DNA from: Psychrosphaera aestuarii
Lineage (GTDB): Bacteria > Pseudomonadota > Gammaproteobacteria > Enterobacterales > Alteromonadaceae
DNA: 64,000 nucleotides
Direction of reading: 5' to 3'
Assembly (NCBI RefSeq): GCF_017948405.1
Contig: NZ_CP072844.1
Span: forward strand, 2,418,001-2,482,000
Below the pieces are notes generated by a model that was given only the letters and a program-made list of their open reading frames with translations, searched no databases and was not told where the DNA came from. This document shows positions 10,682-21,944 of the stretch, piece by piece (positions within the stretch are counted from its first letter, which is position 1; each line of letters opens with the position of its first letter). A program made the position numbers and the translations under genes.

Positions 10682-12022
10682 CTATAAACGACCAAAATCA
10701 TTAAATAAGGCGATTCCCATAATCAACATCAGTGCAATCGCACCAAAACGGAATCCCAGTTCCTGTACCCTTTCAGAGACAGGTTTTCCTCTTATAAGTT
10801 CAATAATAAAATACATTAAATGCCCACCGTCTAAGACTGGTAAAGGCAACAAATTGACTACGCCAAGATTTACACTTATTAGCGCCATAAAACTTATAAA
10901 GTAAATAAAACCGCTTTGGGCACTTATGCCGGCACCTTGTGCAATAGCAATAGGGCCACTTAAGTTTTCTAGACCGATAGCGCCAGTCACAAACTTCCCA
11001 ATCATATTAAAGGTCAGTTTTATCAAGTCCCAAGTTTTCACAAAAGATTGATTGATGGCGGGCAAAATAGCATATTGATTAGTAAATACATAGTCTTTTG
11101 GCCATTCTTCAAACTTTGGCGAGACGCCTAAATAGCCGCGTGAAAACCCTTCTTCCGTCGGACGGTTATTTGGAGTGACCTCAAGCGTGACGACCTCGTT
11201 GCCTCGCATTACTGCGATAGAAAGTAATTCCCCTGGAGAGTTTGTAATTATTGACACGGCCTGTTGCCAAGAACTCAATAGTTCGCCATTAATTGATAAG
11301 AAAGTATCATTTTTAATTATGCCGGCAGCAAAAGCTGCTCCTTGCTCGTCAATATAGCTAATCGTTAATGTAGGTTCTGGTGAAAAAGGCGTAAAACCAA
11401 GTGACGACATGAGCTCGCCTTCTTCAATTGACCAGCTCTTTGTGTCTATTTCAATAAGCGATTCTTTACCATTTCTCTTTACTACTAATGGAATTGTCTC
11501 GTTGCCAATCAAATCAATTAACTTATATTGAACGGAAGACCAATCTGTTACTAATTCGTTATTAATTGAGGTAATTAAGTCATTGGTTTGCAACCCGGCT
11601 GTTTGCGCTGCAGAGCCTTCTTTAACATCGCCTATTACCGGCTTTACCGCAGGTACACCGACGACTAGCATTATAAAAATCAGTATTGCTGCAAAGATGA
11701 AGTTCGCGAGAGGACCGGCTGCAACAATTGAAATACGCTGTAATACATGTTTTTTATCAAAAGCTAAGTGATGCTGCTCTGTCGAGACAGTATCAACTCT
11801 GCCATCTAACATTCTAACGTAACCACCCAGTGGAATAAGCCCAATTACGTATTCAGTGCCGTCTTTGCCAAACCACGAATAAATCGGCTTACCAAAACCA
11901 ATAGCAAAACGAATAACCCTTACGCCATTTCGTCGAGCAACCCAGTAATGGCCATATTCATGCACAAAAACTAAAATACCTAACGCGACTAAAAAGCTTA
12001 TAATATTAATTAGAATATCCAT
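10682..12022 (-). CDS. rseP: Intramembrane zinc protease RseP
   Basis: Site-2 protease that cleaves RseA after DegS, releasing sigma E in the envelope stress response. The 446-residue protein shows HEYGH at residues 21-25 in the first membrane segment and the second motif LPVLDGGH near the C-terminus. Two PDZ domains lie between membrane segments (about 120-300). The ATG overlaps the dxr stop codon in a TAATG arrangement at 12022, so the two are translationally coupled. Confidence 0.96.
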   Translation of the reverse strand: MDILINIISFLVALGILVFVHEYGHYWVARRNGVRVIRFAIGFGKPIYSWFGKDGTEYVIGLIPLGGYVRMLDGRVDTVSTEQHHLAFDKKHVLQRISIVAAGPLANFIFAAILIFIMLVVGVPAVKPVIGDVKEGSAAQTAGLQTNDLITSINNELVTDWSSVQYKLIDLIGNETIPLVVKRNGKESLIEIDTKSWSIEEGELMSSLGFTPFSPEPTLTISYIDEQGAAFAAGIIKNDTFLSINGELLSSWQQAVSIITNSPGELLSIAVMRGNEVVTLEVTPNNRPTEEGFSRGYLGVSPKFEEWPKDYVFTNQYAILPAINQSFVKTWDLIKLTFNMIGKFVTGAIGLENLSGPIAIAQGAGISAQSGFIYFISFMALISVNLGVVNLLPLPVLDGGHLMYFIIELIRGKPVSERVQELGFRFGAIALMLIMGIALFNDFGRL

Positions 12023-13212
12023 TAGCAGGTACTACCTTTACATATATTAGCTATCGCATATTCCCGAGCTCGGCAGTCTAGCTGTAGGATATCGTCTATC
12101 GTTGTCGGTGATGCGCTGCCTAACTCAGTTAAGCAGTACTCGTTCACTGTCGCTATGTCGGTAAATCTAATATTGCCTTTTAAGAACGCATCCACAGCGA
12201 CTTCATTACTTGCATTTAAAACAGTCGTGGCACCTTGACCCTTTTGCGAGGCTTCTAAAGCTAATCTTAGGTTAGGGAAACGCTCGAAATCAGGCTTACA
12301 AAAAGAAAAGTCCGCTAATTTACTAAAATCTAATGGCTCAACGCCTGACTTAATTCGATTTGGATACGCTAATGAATGAGCAATTGGCGTCCGCATATCT
12401 GGTTGGCCCATTTGAGCTAGTACCGAGCCATCTGAGTACGAGACCATAGAATGAATTATACTTTGCGGGTGAATTACGACTTCTATTTGATCAAATCTTG
12501 CATTAAATAACAATCTAGCCTCTACAAACTCAAGGCCTTTATTCATCATAGTTGCTGAGTCTACTGATATTTTAGCGCCCATACTCCAGTTTGGGTGAGC
12601 AACAGCCATCGATGGCGTAATATCTTTAAATTCGGAAATAGGTGTATTTAAGAATGGACCACCGGAACCGGTTAATAATATTTTCTCCACCCCTGCCGAC
12701 TCCAAGGCGCCTCCTTGTTGTACTTCGACAGGTAGAGATTGAAAAATTGCATTGTGCTCGCTATCTACCGGCAGTAATTCAGCGTTATTATCTCGAACAG
12801 CATCTAAAAACAGCTCACCACTCATTACCAGTGCTTCTTTGTTAGCTAGACAAATTCGCTTTCCAGATTGCGCAGCAGCCATTGTTGGCATTAATCCGGC
12901 ACCACCTACGATCGCTGCCATGACTATATCTACTTCATTGCAACTAGAAACTTCGATTAACGCTTTTTTACCGCTTCTAACGGAAACATCTAGGCCTAAC
13001 TTGAGGATTGCTGTTTGTAATTTTTCTGCGGCTTGTTCATTTGCCATAACGGCGATAGATGGGCGATGTTGCTGACACAATGCGATCATGCCATCAACAT
13101 TAGTATTGCCAGTTACAGCATACAAAGAATATTCAGAGCGATGTCGAGACATCACATCTAATGTAGACAGACCTATAGAGCCGGTAGCACCGAGTATAGT
13201 AACGGATTGCAT
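12022..13212 (-). CDS. dxr: 1-deoxy-D-xylulose 5-phosphate reductoisomerase
   Basis: Second enzyme of the MEP isoprenoid pathway, converting DXP to MEP with NADPH. The protein has 396 residues and the N-terminal nucleotide-binding motif [15 protein letters not shown]. The metal and substrate region includes [10 protein letters not shown] and [13 protein letters not shown]. The first enzyme of the same pathway, dxs, is also in this window (44059-45963) but in a separate unit. The stop codon overlaps the rseP start. Confidence 0.96.
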   Translation of the reverse strand: MQSVTILGATGSIGLSTLDVMSRHRSEYSLYAVTGNTNVDGMIALCQQHRPSIAVMANEQAAEKLQTAILKLGLDVSVRSGKKALIEVSSCNEVDIVMAAIVGGAGLMPTMAAAQSGKRICLANKEALVMSGELFLDAVRDNNAELLPVDSEHNAIFQSLPVEVQQGGALESAGVEKILLTGSGGPFLNTPISEFKDITPSMAVAHPNWSMGAKISVDSATMMNKGLEFVEARLLFNARFDQIEVVIHPQSIIHSMVSYSDGSVLAQMGQPDMRTPIAHSLAYPNRIKSGVEPLDFSKLADFSFCKPDFERFPNLRLALEASQKGQGATTVLNASNEVAVDAFLKGNIRFTDIATVNEYCLTELGSASPTTIDDILQLDCRAREYAIANICKGSTC

Positions 13213-13221
13213 TAAGTTCGC

Positions 13222-14088
13222 TTACAAATAGAAGTGGCTAAAGAAAACCAAAAACACTGGCATTGCTGCGGTCAAAGAGTCAATGCGATCTAGCAGACCA
13301 CCGTGCCCTGGCAGTATATTTCCGCTATCTTTTATTCCCGCATCGCGTTTAAGCATACTTTCACTTAAGTCACCAAACGCCGACACGACACCGATTACAA
13401 CACAACATGCTGTTAGCGCTAACCAGTCAGTAAAATCAACATTATTGTTCCAAAGGACTATCAGAGACAATACGACAACCGCTATCATGCCACCAACAAA
13501 ACCTTCAATAGTTTTACCTGGGCTTACGTTCGGCATAAGCTTATGGCTACCAAATTTCTTACCTGCAAAGTAGGCACCGATGTCCGCCGACCAAACAATA
13601 CTAAATACAAAGAGTGCTAACCAAGCGCCGCTATCTTTATCGAGTAGATAGTGATATTCCCGAATCGTCAATAATGCAATCCAGGCTGGTACTAGCGTTA
13701 AGTAACCAAATATAGATTTTACGATTGGTTGATGTTGCCAGACTCGATTACCTCTCGGGTAAATAAGTACCAGCACTGAACTAATAGTCCACCAAATACA
13801 CGCTAAAACCATCAATAAGTAGTTATTCTGGGTCAATTGTCCTGTGAGAGTCCATAATGAAAAATCTAGCACGCCCGCGTAGAGGGCTATACCTGCAATC
13901 ACGGCTCCAGTTGCGTAGAGTAGTTGATACTTAAATTGTGAAATCTCAGCAAATTTGCTCCACTCGTAGGCACCGTAACCAAAGACAGCAAGCGACGCCC
14001 AAGCAAAATAGTCGAACGGCATTGTGAATAGTGCCGATAATAAAATTGCAGCCAATATAACTGCCGTAATAATGCGTTGTTTTAACAA
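13222..14088 (-). CDS. cdsA: Phosphatidate cytidylyltransferase (TTG start)
   Basis: Makes CDP-diacylglycerol from phosphatidic acid and CTP, the branch point of phospholipid synthesis. The 288-residue protein is highly hydrophobic with about seven to eight membrane segments. It carries the family signature KRDAGIKDSGNILPGHGG then LLDRIDS near the C-terminus. The start is a TTG at 14088; the resulting MLKQRIITA matches the normal CdsA N-terminus. It sits between uppS (15-bp gap) and dxr. Confidence 0.95.
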   Translation of the reverse strand: MLKQRIITAVILAAILLSALFTMPFDYFAWASLAVFGYGAYEWSKFAEISQFKYQLLYATGAVIAGIALYAGVLDFSLWTLTGQLTQNNYLLMVLACIWWTISSVLVLIYPRGNRVWQHQPIVKSIFGYLTLVPAWIALLTIREYHYLLDKDSGAWLALFVFSIVWSADIGAYFAGKKFGSHKLMPNVSPGKTIEGFVGGMIAVVVLSLIVLWNNNVDFTDWLALTACCVVIGVVSAFGDLSESMLKRDAGIKDSGNILPGHGGLLDRIDSLTAAMPVFLVFFSHFYL

Positions 14089-14103
14089 ACTAATTTCCCA
14101 ATT

Positions 14104-14874
14104 CTAAAATTCATTACGTTGAACCTGCTCACCTGTAAGACCAAAGCGGCGCTCGGTGCCTGCAAAAGCTTCTATCGCCTGTGCAAAACTAAGTTGATCA
14201 AAATCCGGCCAATAAATAGGGGTAAAGTGTAATTCTGCATAAGCGAGTTGCCACAACAAAAAGTTACTTACGCGTGACTCTCCACCGGTTCGAATAAGTA
14301 GGTCTAACTCTGGTTGCTCGGCTAGGGACATTCGATCACCTAACAAAGCTTCGTCAATACTATTAGGGTCTAATTTACCTGACTGAACATCATTGGCAAT
14401 ACTTTTTGCCGCATTAACTATATCCCAGCGCCCACCATAATTAGCGGCTACATTTAGAGTTAGTCCCGTGTTTGAGTCAGTCAATTCATGAGCGCTTGCG
14501 ACTTTTTGTTGGATTTTGTCGCTAAAGGCAGAAATATCCCCAACAATTTTTAACTTCACATTGTTTTTGTGTAACGTGTTTACTTCTCTTGTAAGCACTA
14601 ACATGAAAAGCTCCATCAAGCCACTTACTTCATCCTCAGGTCGTTTCCAGTTTTCACTGGAAAAAGCGAACAAGGTTAATGATTTAACGCCAACTTTTCG
14701 CGCAAAACGGACGGCTTCTCTGACTGAGTCAACACCTTTTTTATGTCCATAGACCCTAGGCATTCCCTTTTGTTGTGCCCAGCGTCCATTCCCATCCATA
14801 ATAATCCCAACATGCTGTGGGATAGAACCTGAATAGTGTGAAAGAACCTGTTCAACAACGTCTTTTTTTGCCAT
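14104..14874 (-). CDS. uppS: Undecaprenyl diphosphate synthase
   Basis: Cis-prenyltransferase producing the C55 lipid carrier for peptidoglycan and O-antigen. The 256-residue protein begins with the family motif [14 protein letters not shown] at residues 21-34; Asp27 is the catalytic metal-binding residue. The C-terminal [15 protein letters not shown] and the aromatic-rich PIYWPDF segment are also typical. An intrinsic terminator-like hairpin separates it from frr. Confidence 0.96.
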   Translation of the reverse strand: MAKKDVVEQVLSHYSGSIPQHVGIIMDGNGRWAQQKGMPRVYGHKKGVDSVREAVRFARKVGVKSLTLFAFSSENWKRPEDEVSGLMELFMLVLTREVNTLHKNNVKLKIVGDISAFSDKIQQKVASAHELTDSNTGLTLNVAANYGGRWDIVNAAKSIANDVQSGKLDPNSIDEALLGDRMSLAEQPELDLLIRTGGESRVSNFLLWQLAYAELHFTPIYWPDFDQLSFAQAIEAFAGTERRFGLTGEQVQRNEF

Positions 14875-14894
14875 TTTAAAACCTGCTTGATAAT

Positions 14895-14930
14895 AAAAAC
14901 GCCGTTTACTTTAACTGTAACGGCGTTTTT
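14895..14930 (-). terminator. Terminator-like hairpin between frr and uppS
   Basis: An inverted repeat of about 12 bp (AAAAACGCCGTT paired with AACGGCGTTTTT, loop of about 12 bases) gives a GC-rich stem flanked by A and T runs, so it could act on either strand. It lies 20 bases after frr and about 20 bases before the uppS start. Confidence 0.75.
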
Positions 14931-14951
14931 ATTTAACTTCTGAGCCGTGGA

Positions 14952-15509
14952 TTATATTTCCATCAACTCTTTTTCTTTTGTTGCTAACATTGCATCAATG
15001 ATTTTCATTTTCGCATCTGTCAACTTTTGAATCGCGTCTTCAGATTGGCGAGCTTCATCTTCAGAAATATCTTTGTCTTTTAACAACGACTTAATATCGC
15101 CATTCGCATCACGACGGATATTACGTACCGCAACACGACCGCCTTCAACTTCACCCTTCACAACCTTAACTAGGTCACGACGACGTTCTTCAGTTAGTGG
15201 TGGTAATGGGATTCGAATTACAGTGCCTGCAGACATAGGGTTTAAGCCTAAGTCTGATTTCATAATTGCTTTCTCTACTGCTTGCGATAAAGATTTATCA
15301 AACACAGTTAGAGATAACGTGCGGTTATCTTCAATAGTCACGTTTGCTACTTGGTTTAACGGCGTATCAGCTCCATAATAAGAAACTTGAATACCGTCTA
15401 ATAAACTCGGGTGCGCGCGACCAGTGCGAATTTTATTTAATTGAGACTGAAGAGACTCAATACTTTTGTCCATGCGAGTGGCTGCATCTTTTTGAATTTC
15501 ATCTAACAC
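14952..15509 (-). CDS. frr: Ribosome recycling factor
   Basis: Splits post-termination ribosomes together with EF-G. It has 185 residues, exactly the common length, with a helical, charged composition and the conserved segments [29 protein letters not shown] and [10 protein letters not shown]. It follows pyrH by 25 bases in the tsf-pyrH-frr order found in nearly all proteobacteria. Confidence 0.97.
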   Translation of the reverse strand: MLDEIQKDAATRMDKSIESLQSQLNKIRTGRAHPSLLDGIQVSYYGADTPLNQVANVTIEDNRTLSLTVFDKSLSQAVEKAIMKSDLGLNPMSAGTVIRIPLPPLTEERRRDLVKVVKGEVEGGRVAVRNIRRDANGDIKSLLKDKDISEDEARQSEDAIQKLTDAKMKIIDAMLATKEKELMEI

Positions 15510-15534
15510 AGTAAATATCCTTCGAGTTATTCTA

Positions 15535-16263
15535 TTATTTATTTAATTTGGTAACTATTGTGCCTTCTTCTTCACCCATGATAACTCGACGAAGTGCGCC
15601 AGGCTTATTCATGTTGAATACACAAATAGGAATATTATGGTCTCTAGCTAGAGTAAATGCTGCTAGGTCCATTACTTTTAATTCTTGCTCAATTACATCT
15701 TGATAGTCTAATTCACGATATAAGGTCGCTTCTGGGTCTTTGACCGGATCTGCCGAATAAACACCGTCAACTTTCGTCGCTTTTAATACAACATCGGCTT
15801 CAATTTCGATTCCACGTAAACAAGCTGCAGAGTCAGTTGTAAAAAATGGGTTGCCTGTACCAGCAGAGAATATCACAACACGACCGCTTTTGAGTAAGCT
15901 AATGCCTTCTGCCCACGAGTAATCGTCACACACTCCCTTAAGAGGAATGGCTGACATTAGTCGTGCATTAACATGAGCTCGGTGAAGAGCATCACGCATT
16001 GCCAAACCATTCATAACCGTTGCTAACATGCCCATATGGTCACCTACAACTCGGTTCATACCGGCTTCTGCTAGAGGCGCACCTCGAAAAATATTACCGC
16101 CCCCCAACACAACACCAACTTGGATATCATGCTCAACTAGTTCTTTAATTTCCTGAGCCATACGGTCCAAAACTTTTGGGTCAATCCCAAAACCTTCATC
16201 ACCAACTAAGGCTTCCCCGCTAAGTTTCAATAAGATGCGTCTAAAAACTGGCTTTGTGCTCAT
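15535..16263 (-). CDS. pyrH: Uridylate kinase
   Basis: Phosphorylates UMP to UDP, usually as a GTP-activated, UTP-inhibited hexamer. The 242-residue protein has the amino-acid-kinase fold motifs LKLSGEAL near the start, [10 protein letters not shown] around residue 55 and the C-terminal [11 protein letters not shown]. It lies between tsf and frr, with a strong terminator-like hairpin on its tsf side. Confidence 0.97.
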   Translation of the reverse strand: MSTKPVFRRILLKLSGEALVGDEGFGIDPKVLDRMAQEIKELVEHDIQVGVVLGGGNIFRGAPLAEAGMNRVVGDHMGMLATVMNGLAMRDALHRAHVNARLMSAIPLKGVCDDYSWAEGISLLKSGRVVIFSAGTGNPFFTTDSAACLRGIEIEADVVLKATKVDGVYSADPVKDPEATLYRELDYQDVIEQELKVMDLAAFTLARDHNIPICVFNMNKPGALRRVIMGEEEGTIVTKLNK

Positions 16264-16334
16264 TAAGGCTCCCGATATGATTTAACAGAGGTGCAAATTG
16301 CGGCGTATTCTATGCCAATTTTGATAATTTTACA

Positions 16335-16373
16335 AAACAAAAAAACCGTAACAGGTTGCCCCATTACGGTTTT
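16335..16373 (-). terminator. Terminator-like hairpin between tsf and pyrH
   Basis: On the minus strand a 10-bp stem (AAAACCGTAA with TTACGGTTTT) is followed by a long T-rich run (TTTTTTTGTTTT). It lies just after tsf and about 70 bases before pyrH, enough space for little more than a promoter start or ribosome-binding site. A good intrinsic terminator by form. Confidence 0.82.
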
Positions 16374-16398
16374 GTATTGCTTTTAAAGGCTTAACGAA

Positions 16399-17250
16399 TT
16401 AAGCGTTTTTAGCAGCTTCGATTTGTGCAGCTACTTCAGCAGCAAAATCTTCTTCTTTTTTCTCGATGCCTTCACCAACTTCTAAACGAACGAAAGAAGT
16501 AACTGATGCGCCTTTTTCTTTAAGAATTTCGCCAACAGACTTTTTAGGTTCCATGATGAACGCTTGACCAGTAAGAGAAATCTCACCAGTGAACTTCTTC
16601 ATACGACCAGAAACCATTTTTTCTGCGATTTCAGCTGGCTTGCCTTCGTTCATTGCGATTTCGATTTGAATACGCTTTTCGTTTTCAACAACATCAGCTG
16701 GAACGTCAGAAGGGTTAACGAATTCTGGCTTGCTTGCTGCAACGTGCATAGCAACGTGCTTAAGAGTTTCAGCAGAACCTTCACCCGCAACAACAACACC
16801 AATTTTCTCGCCGTGACGGTAAGACGCTAAAGCAGCACCTTGAACGTACTGAAGACGACGAACGTTCATGTTCTCACCAATTTTAGCAACTAATGCAACA
16901 CGCTCTTCTTCAAACTTAGCTTTAAGATCGTCGATAGTTGTTACTTCAGCAATAGCAGCATCGGCAACAGAGTTAGCGAATGCTAAGAAGCTTGCATCTT
17001 TAGCAACGAAGTCTGTTTGACAGTTAACTTCAACTAAAACAGCTACGCCGTTGTTTTCTTTGATGATGATCGTACCTTCGGCAGCAATGTTACCGGCTTT
17101 TTTAGCCGCTTTTGCTTGACCGTTTTTACGCATGTTTTCGATTGCTAGCTCGATATCACCGTTAGTTTCAGTAAGGGCTTTTTTACAGTCCATCATGCCC
17201 GCGCCAGTGCGATCACGAAGTTCTTTAACTAATGCAGCAGTTACTGCCAT
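16399..17250 (-). CDS. tsf: Elongation factor Ts
   Basis: Nucleotide exchange factor for EF-Tu. It has 283 residues, with the N-terminal UBA-like domain ([16 protein letters not shown]) and the core motif [10 protein letters not shown] at about residue 80, where the TDF residues insert into EF-Tu. It is downstream of rpsB, the standard two-gene arrangement, with a hairpin in the spacer that resembles an attenuator. Confidence 0.97.
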   Translation of the reverse strand: MAVTAALVKELRDRTGAGMMDCKKALTETNGDIELAIENMRKNGQAKAAKKAGNIAAEGTIIIKENNGVAVLVEVNCQTDFVAKDASFLAFANSVADAAIAEVTTIDDLKAKFEEERVALVAKIGENMNVRRLQYVQGAALASYRHGEKIGVVVAGEGSAETLKHVAMHVAASKPEFVNPSDVPADVVENEKRIQIEIAMNEGKPAEIAEKMVSGRMKKFTGEISLTGQAFIMEPKKSVGEILKEKGASVTSFVRLEVGEGIEKKEEDFAAEVAAQIEAAKNA

Positions 17251-17324
17251 GGTCTTGTCCTCTAATTTGTATGATTATCGCTTCTAAACAAAACAGTCTT
17301 GAAGCGCTAATTTATATAATTTGG

Positions 17325-17347
17325 AAAAGGGGCCATATTATGACCCC
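17325..17347 (-). terminator. Hairpin in the rpsB-tsf spacer
   Basis: Minus strand: GGGGTCAT paired with ATGGCCCC (one G-T pair) around a three-base loop, followed by TTTTCC. The stem is strong but the T run is short, so partial termination or a 3' protective role is more likely than full termination, since tsf must be expressed downstream. Confidence 0.6.
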
Positions 17348-17398
17348 AAAAATTGTTGTAATGATTAAATCGGGATTAACGATTTGTTACAGCAATTA

Positions 17399-18121
17399 TT
17401 ACTCAGCTTCTACAAAATCTTCAGCTTGAACTTCGATGTTCTTTGAACGACCTTCTTTGATCGCTGCAGCTACAGATGATGTGTATAACTGAATAGCGCG
17501 GATAGCGTCATCGTTACCAGGAACAACAAAATCGATGTTGTCTGGGTTAGAGTTTGTATCAACAACAGCAACAACAGGAATACCTAGGTTGTTTGCTTCA
17601 GCAATTGCGATGTGCTCGTTGTCTGCATCGATGATGAAGATAACGTCTGGCAAACCGCCCATGTTCTTGATACCGCCAAGGCTCTTTTCAAGTTTTTCCA
17701 TCTCACGAGTACGCATCAAAGCTTCTTTTTTAGTTAGCTTTTCAAAAGTACCGTCGTCAGATTGTGCTTCCAAATCTTTTAAACGCTTGATTGATTGACG
17801 AACTGTTTTCCAGTTAGTCAACATACCACCTAACCAACGGTGATTTACGTAGTATTGGTCGCTAGCAATAGCCGCTTCTTTGATCGCTTCGCTTGCAGCA
17901 CGCTTTGTACCAACAAATAAAACTTTACCTTTACGTGCAGAAACAGACTTGATGAAATCAAGCGCTTCGTTGAACATAGGAACAGTGTTTTCTAAGTTGA
18001 TGATATGAACTTTGTTACGTGCGCCGAAAATGAAAGGTTTCATTTTAGGGTTCCAGTAACGAGTTTGGTGACCAAAGTGTACGCCAGCTTGTAGCATGTC
18101 ACGCATAGATACGTTTGCCAT
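17399..18121 (-). CDS. rpsB: 30S ribosomal protein S2
   Basis: Small-subunit protein S2, assembled late together with S1. The 240-residue protein has the conserved N-terminus [22 protein letters not shown] and the signature [19 protein letters not shown]. The transcript has a leader of about 210 bases if the promoter proposed at 18338-18367 is right. S2 is known to repress its own rpsB-tsf mRNA in E. coli. Confidence 0.98.
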   Translation of the reverse strand: MANVSMRDMLQAGVHFGHQTRYWNPKMKPFIFGARNKVHIINLENTVPMFNEALDFIKSVSARKGKVLFVGTKRAASEAIKEAAIASDQYYVNHRWLGGMLTNWKTVRQSIKRLKDLEAQSDDGTFEKLTKKEALMRTREMEKLEKSLGGIKNMGGLPDVIFIIDADNEHIAIAEANNLGIPVVAVVDTNSNPDNIDFVVPGNDDAIRAIQLYTSSVAAAIKEGRSKNIEVQAEDFVEAE

Positions 18122-18336
18122 TATATAATCCTCTATATGGGGTTAGGCCTCCATATATCCCATTCCAATCCGACCGCTTCACTTTTCAGTAATTTGGCAC
18201 CCCGGAGAATGTGTCGATATATGTGTGTTATTTAAATTAAAGTTAAGTGTTATCGTCCCTAAAGAAGACAACATTCTTACTAATACAAAAATGATTTAAG
18301 GAAAACCTGAAAAAACCTTTGTAAAAATAAGGCGCG
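18122..18336 (-). promoter_or_regulatory. Long rpsB leader, candidate S2 autoregulatory region
   Basis: The roughly 210 bases between the proposed start of transcription and the rpsB ATG hold no ORF. The region close to rpsB is locally GC-rich (CTCCGGGGTGCC, then GGAGGCC) with potential to fold, and a ribosome-binding region of GAGGATT lies before the ATG. Autogenous repression by S2 through the leader is established for E. coli; that this leader does the same is inference. Confidence 0.4.
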
Positions 18337-18337
18337 C

Positions 18338-18367
18338 TTTATACCATATTACCCTAATGAAACACAA
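18338..18367 (-). promoter_or_regulatory. Candidate rpsB promoter with GC-rich discriminator
   Basis: Minus strand TTGTGT, 18-bp spacer, TATAAA, followed at once by GCGCGCC. A GC-rich discriminator after the -10 box is characteristic of stringently controlled ribosomal promoters. Seen by eye only. Confidence 0.5.
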
Positions 18368-18451
18368 CAAAATCACATAAAAACTGTTCATTTTTTGACA
18401 TTTTTACCGATTTCATTGGTTTTGTGATTAATAACTTCTTGTGAGGGTAAT

Positions 18452-19243
18452 ATGGGCGCGGTAATAAAAACACCGGAACAAATAGCAAAAATGCGAGTTG
18501 CTGGACGCTTAGCGGCTGAAGTTCTAGAAATGATTGAAGCTCACGTTAAACCTGGCGTAACAACCAACGAGCTAAATACACTTTGTCACAACTATATTGT
18601 TGATGTTCAAGGTTGTATTCCTGCGCCTTTGAATTATGGACAACCACCATTTCCGAAGTCAGTTTGTACCTCTGTTAATCACGTAATTTGTCACGGTATT
18701 CCTGATGACAAGCCTCTTAAAGATGGCGATTGTGTTAACATCGACGTTACCGTGATTAAAGATGGTTTTCATGGTGACACTTCTAAAATGTTTTTTGTTG
18801 GCAAACCAACAATCATGGCGGAACGCTTGGCGAAAGTTACACAAGAATGTTTGTACAAAGCGATCGAGTTAGTTAAACCTGGTTGTCGTTTAGGTGACAT
18901 CGGTTCTGTAATCCAAAAGCACGCAGAAGGTCATTCTTATTCAGTCGTTCGTGATTTTTGTGGACACGGCATTGGTGAAGGCTTTCACGAAGAGCCACAA
19001 ATTGTTCACTATGGCCGTCCCGGTACAGGCGAAGAGCTAAAAGAAGGTATGTGTTTTACTATTGAGCCGATGATAAACGTTGGTACTCACAAACTGAAAA
19101 TACTGCCTGATCAATGGACAGCCGTAACTAAAGACAGAAAACTTTCAGCACAGTGGGAACACACTCTACTAGTTACCGCAAACGGTGTTGAAGTATTGAC
19201 GCTTCGTAATGATGAAGACTTTCCAAGAGTGATAGAACACTAA
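18452..19243 (+). CDS. map: Methionine aminopeptidase type I
   Basis: Removes the initiator methionine from nascent proteins. The 263-residue protein has the pita-bread fold with the expected ligands in order: INIDVTVIKDGFHGDTS-type segment (here VNIDVTVIKDGFHGDTS), FCGHGIGEGFHEEP, FTIEPMI and a C-terminal QWEHTLLV. The start has GAGGG five to seven bases upstream. It diverges from rpsB, the usual arrangement, and is followed by glnD after a terminator. Confidence 0.97.
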   Translation: MGAVIKTPEQIAKMRVAGRLAAEVLEMIEAHVKPGVTTNELNTLCHNYIVDVQGCIPAPLNYGQPPFPKSVCTSVNHVICHGIPDDKPLKDGDCVNIDVTVIKDGFHGDTSKMFFVGKPTIMAERLAKVTQECLYKAIELVKPGCRLGDIGSVIQKHAEGHSYSVVRDFCGHGIGEGFHEEPQIVHYGRPGTGEELKEGMCFTIEPMINVGTHKLKILPDQWTAVTKDRKLSAQWEHTLLVTANGVEVLTLRNDEDFPRVIEH

Positions 19244-19251
19244 TTAAGATG

Positions 19252-19274
19252 GGAGCGCGTGTCGCTCCTTTTTT
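19252..19274 (+). terminator. Intrinsic terminator after map
   Basis: GGAGCG, five-base loop, CGCTCC and six T residues, starting nine bases after the map stop. glnD then starts about 40 bases further on. Confidence 0.85.
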
Positions 19275-19315
19275 ATTGCCAGATATAATTTTGAAAAGCT
19301 AAGGCCAATAAAACC

Positions 19316-21931
19316 GTGAAATCAAAGATCCCTAATCATTTGCTTGCCCCACTACCTCTGCCTTTCGACATGACAACTTATCGCCAACGTTTAACGGAGT
19401 TTTCACTTTGGAGCGAGGAGCATTTTAATCTAATTTCTGTGAGAAAATTAGTGCAAGCAAGGGCTACCTTTGTCGATTTCATGTTATTAAACATCTGGCA
19501 ACATTGTGGTCTCAATGAAGAAGCGGATGCAACTCTTCTAGCAGTTGGTGGCTATGGGCGAGGTGAATTACACCCAGAGTCAGACATCGATTTGTTAGTA
19601 CTTACAAACAAAGAAATCAATTCCTCCACCAGTGAAAAAATCTCCCAATTCCTTACGTTACTTTGGGATTTTAAGTTTGACGTTGGCCATTCGGTAAGAA
19701 CTATTACTGAGTCCATTAACATTGCAGCTGAAGACATTACCATTGCCACAAATTTGATGGAACGCCGCTTATTATGTGGCAACAAAATAAACTTTGATTT
19801 GCTCGAATCTAATTTGACTGAATCAAACTTTATGACGAGTAAAGAGTTTTATTTAGCTAAACGTGAAGAACAAGAAAGAAGGCATAAACGTTATTTTTCA
19901 ACATCCTACAACCTTGAGCCAAATTTAAAAGCCAATCCAGGTTGTCTACGAGACTTACAAACTATTTCTTGGGTTGCCAAAAAACATTTTAATACTCAGC
20001 ACATTACAGATTTAGTTAAAGAACAATATTTACTCCAAGATGAATATGAAGAAATGCTAGAGTGCCAGGACTTTCTCTGGCAAATGCGATTTGCGTTGCA
20101 TATGGTGGCTAAGCGAAATGAAAACAGATTATTATTTGACTATCAGCCTTTAGTCGCTGAAACCATGGGATTTGGTAACGACGGTAAAACAGCTGTAGAG
20201 CGTATGATGAAACGTTTTTTTCGAGTAGCTCGTCGAGTTATCGAACTAAATACTATGTTATTGCAACGCTTTAACTCGGCAATACTGGGCACTAAAGAAG
20301 AAACGATCAACATTGATGAGGACTTTGCAACTCATGGTCGCTCTTTGCTTGTAAGGCACAACGACGCGTTTTTCTATCGTGCCAATATAATAAAAATGTT
20401 TATTCATATTGCCGATAACCCGCAAATTAAAACACTCCATTCAGACACCATTCGTTTACTGCGTAGAGTCCGTCGTCGTCTCATGGGTGATTTACATGAC
20501 CTAGAAAAATGTCGTTCTATGTTTATGACCTTTTTGCGTCATCCAAATGCGCTAGGTCATGCCTTTACGCTAATGGTCAAACATGGCGTTCTAGCTTATT
20601 ACATGCCGAATTGGCGTCACATTGTAGGCCAAATGCAGTTTGACCTTTTCCACGCATATACAGTTGATGAACATACTCATAGATTATTGAAAAATATTCA
20701 TCGATATTCTCTCGTTAAGTATAAAGATGAATTCCCATTATGTAGTGAGATCTATAAACGATTAGACAAGCCTGAATTATTAACACTCGCTGGTATTTTT
20801 CACGATATTGGTAAAGGCCGAGGCGGTGATCACTCTAAGTTAGGCGCCATTGACGCCATTAACTTTGGAACTTTACATGGTCTTCCAAAGTCAGATAAAA
20901 AGCTCGTTAGCTGGTTAGTGGAGAATCACTTACTAATGTCTATTACGGCGCAAAAGAATGATATTTACGATCCTGATGTGATTGCAGAATTTGCAAAAAA
21001 AATTAAAGATGAAACTCGATTAGACAACCTATACTGCCTCACGGTTGCCGACGTTAGAGCTACAAATACCAATTTATGGAACGAGTGGAAAAACACGCTA
21101 CTTTCTGATCTCTACCTAGCTACGCGACGTGCTCTTAGACAAGGCTTAGAGAATGCGAAAGGCATGAGGGAAACAGCAGCATCGCATAAAGAACAGGCCT
21201 TAGCGTTATTATCGAAAGAAAATTTAGACTTAGAAAGAGCGGTACAAATATGGAAACAATTTAGGACAGTATATTTCACTCGACATAGTCCACAACAACT
21301 GGCTTGGCACACTAAGCATCTATTGGCTCATAAAAATAGAACTAAGCAACCATTAGTATGGATCAGTGAGCAGTCTGTTAGAGGTGGCACTCAGGTGTTT
21401 GTTTATGCAAAAGATCAAGCCGGCCTTTTTGCGAATATAGTGTCCGTTTTCCATAACAAAAACGTAAACGTTGTTGACGCCCATATTATGAATACCAAAG
21501 ATGGCTATTTAATCGATACATTTATCGTTTTAGATCATGATAATACTGTCATCGATTCTGCTAGTCGTCGCAATGACATAAAAGAGACAATTGCAAAAGT
21601 ACTTACAGGCGAAATCTCGATAATACGAGCACAAAAACGTGTCCCTAGGCAAATAAAGCAGTTTTCAATGCCACTGCGCGTTCGGTTTATGGATGCAAAA
21701 AGCAACAAACGAGACATGATGGAGTTTACAGCGCTAGACACTCCAGGATTGCTCGCTAAAATAGCCAAAGTATTTAGTGAAATGAACATACTCTTGTATT
21801 CAGCAAAAATTTCTACAAATGGCGAAAAAGCAGAGGATATTTTTAAAATATCCACGGCGACAAGAGAAAGACTGAACGAACAACAAAAACAAGATTTAGT
21901 AGAAGCATTACAAGCTGAAATTAACGACTGA
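19316..21931 (+). CDS. glnD: [Protein-PII] uridylyltransferase / uridylyl-removing enzyme (GTG start)
   Basis: Senses glutamine and modifies PII proteins, so it controls nitrogen assimilation. The 871-residue protein has all expected parts: a nucleotidyltransferase domain with [19 protein letters not shown] (about residues 78-96, DID at 90-92), an HD domain with [15 protein letters not shown] near residue 500, and two C-terminal ACT domains (about 690-770 and 795-870). The start codon is GTG at 19316. It lies in the conserved map-glnD-dapD order. Confidence 0.96.
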   Translation: MKSKIPNHLLAPLPLPFDMTTYRQRLTEFSLWSEEHFNLISVRKLVQARATFVDFMLLNIWQHCGLNEEADATLLAVGGYGRGELHPESDIDLLVLTNKEINSSTSEKISQFLTLLWDFKFDVGHSVRTITESINIAAEDITIATNLMERRLLCGNKINFDLLESNLTESNFMTSKEFYLAKREEQERRHKRYFSTSYNLEPNLKANPGCLRDLQTISWVAKKHFNTQHITDLVKEQYLLQDEYEEMLECQDFLWQMRFALHMVAKRNENRLLFDYQPLVAETMGFGNDGKTAVERMMKRFFRVARRVIELNTMLLQRFNSAILGTKEETINIDEDFATHGRSLLVRHNDAFFYRANIIKMFIHIADNPQIKTLHSDTIRLLRRVRRRLMGDLHDLEKCRSMFMTFLRHPNALGHAFTLMVKHGVLAYYMPNWRHIVGQMQFDLFHAYTVDEHTHRLLKNIHRYSLVKYKDEFPLCSEIYKRLDKPELLTLAGIFHDIGKGRGGDHSKLGAIDAINFGTLHGLPKSDKKLVSWLVENHLLMSITAQKNDIYDPDVIAEFAKKIKDETRLDNLYCLTVADVRATNTNLWNEWKNTLLSDLYLATRRALRQGLENAKGMRETAASHKEQALALLSKENLDLERAVQIWKQFRTVYFTRHSPQQLAWHTKHLLAHKNRTKQPLVWISEQSVRGGTQVFVYAKDQAGLFANIVSVFHNKNVNVVDAHIMNTKDGYLIDTFIVLDHDNTVIDSASRRNDIKETIAKVLTGEISIIRAQKRVPRQIKQFSMPLRVRFMDAKSNKRDMMEFTALDTPGLLAKIAKVFSEMNILLYSAKISTNGEKAEDIFKISTATRERLNEQQKQDLVEALQAEIND

Positions 21932-21944
21932 ACAAAGGAAGAAT

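Noticed and set aside
12752..13075. A 107-codon plus-strand frame opposite dxr
   Set aside because: Fully antisense to a highly conserved gene, no motif, no ribosome-binding site.
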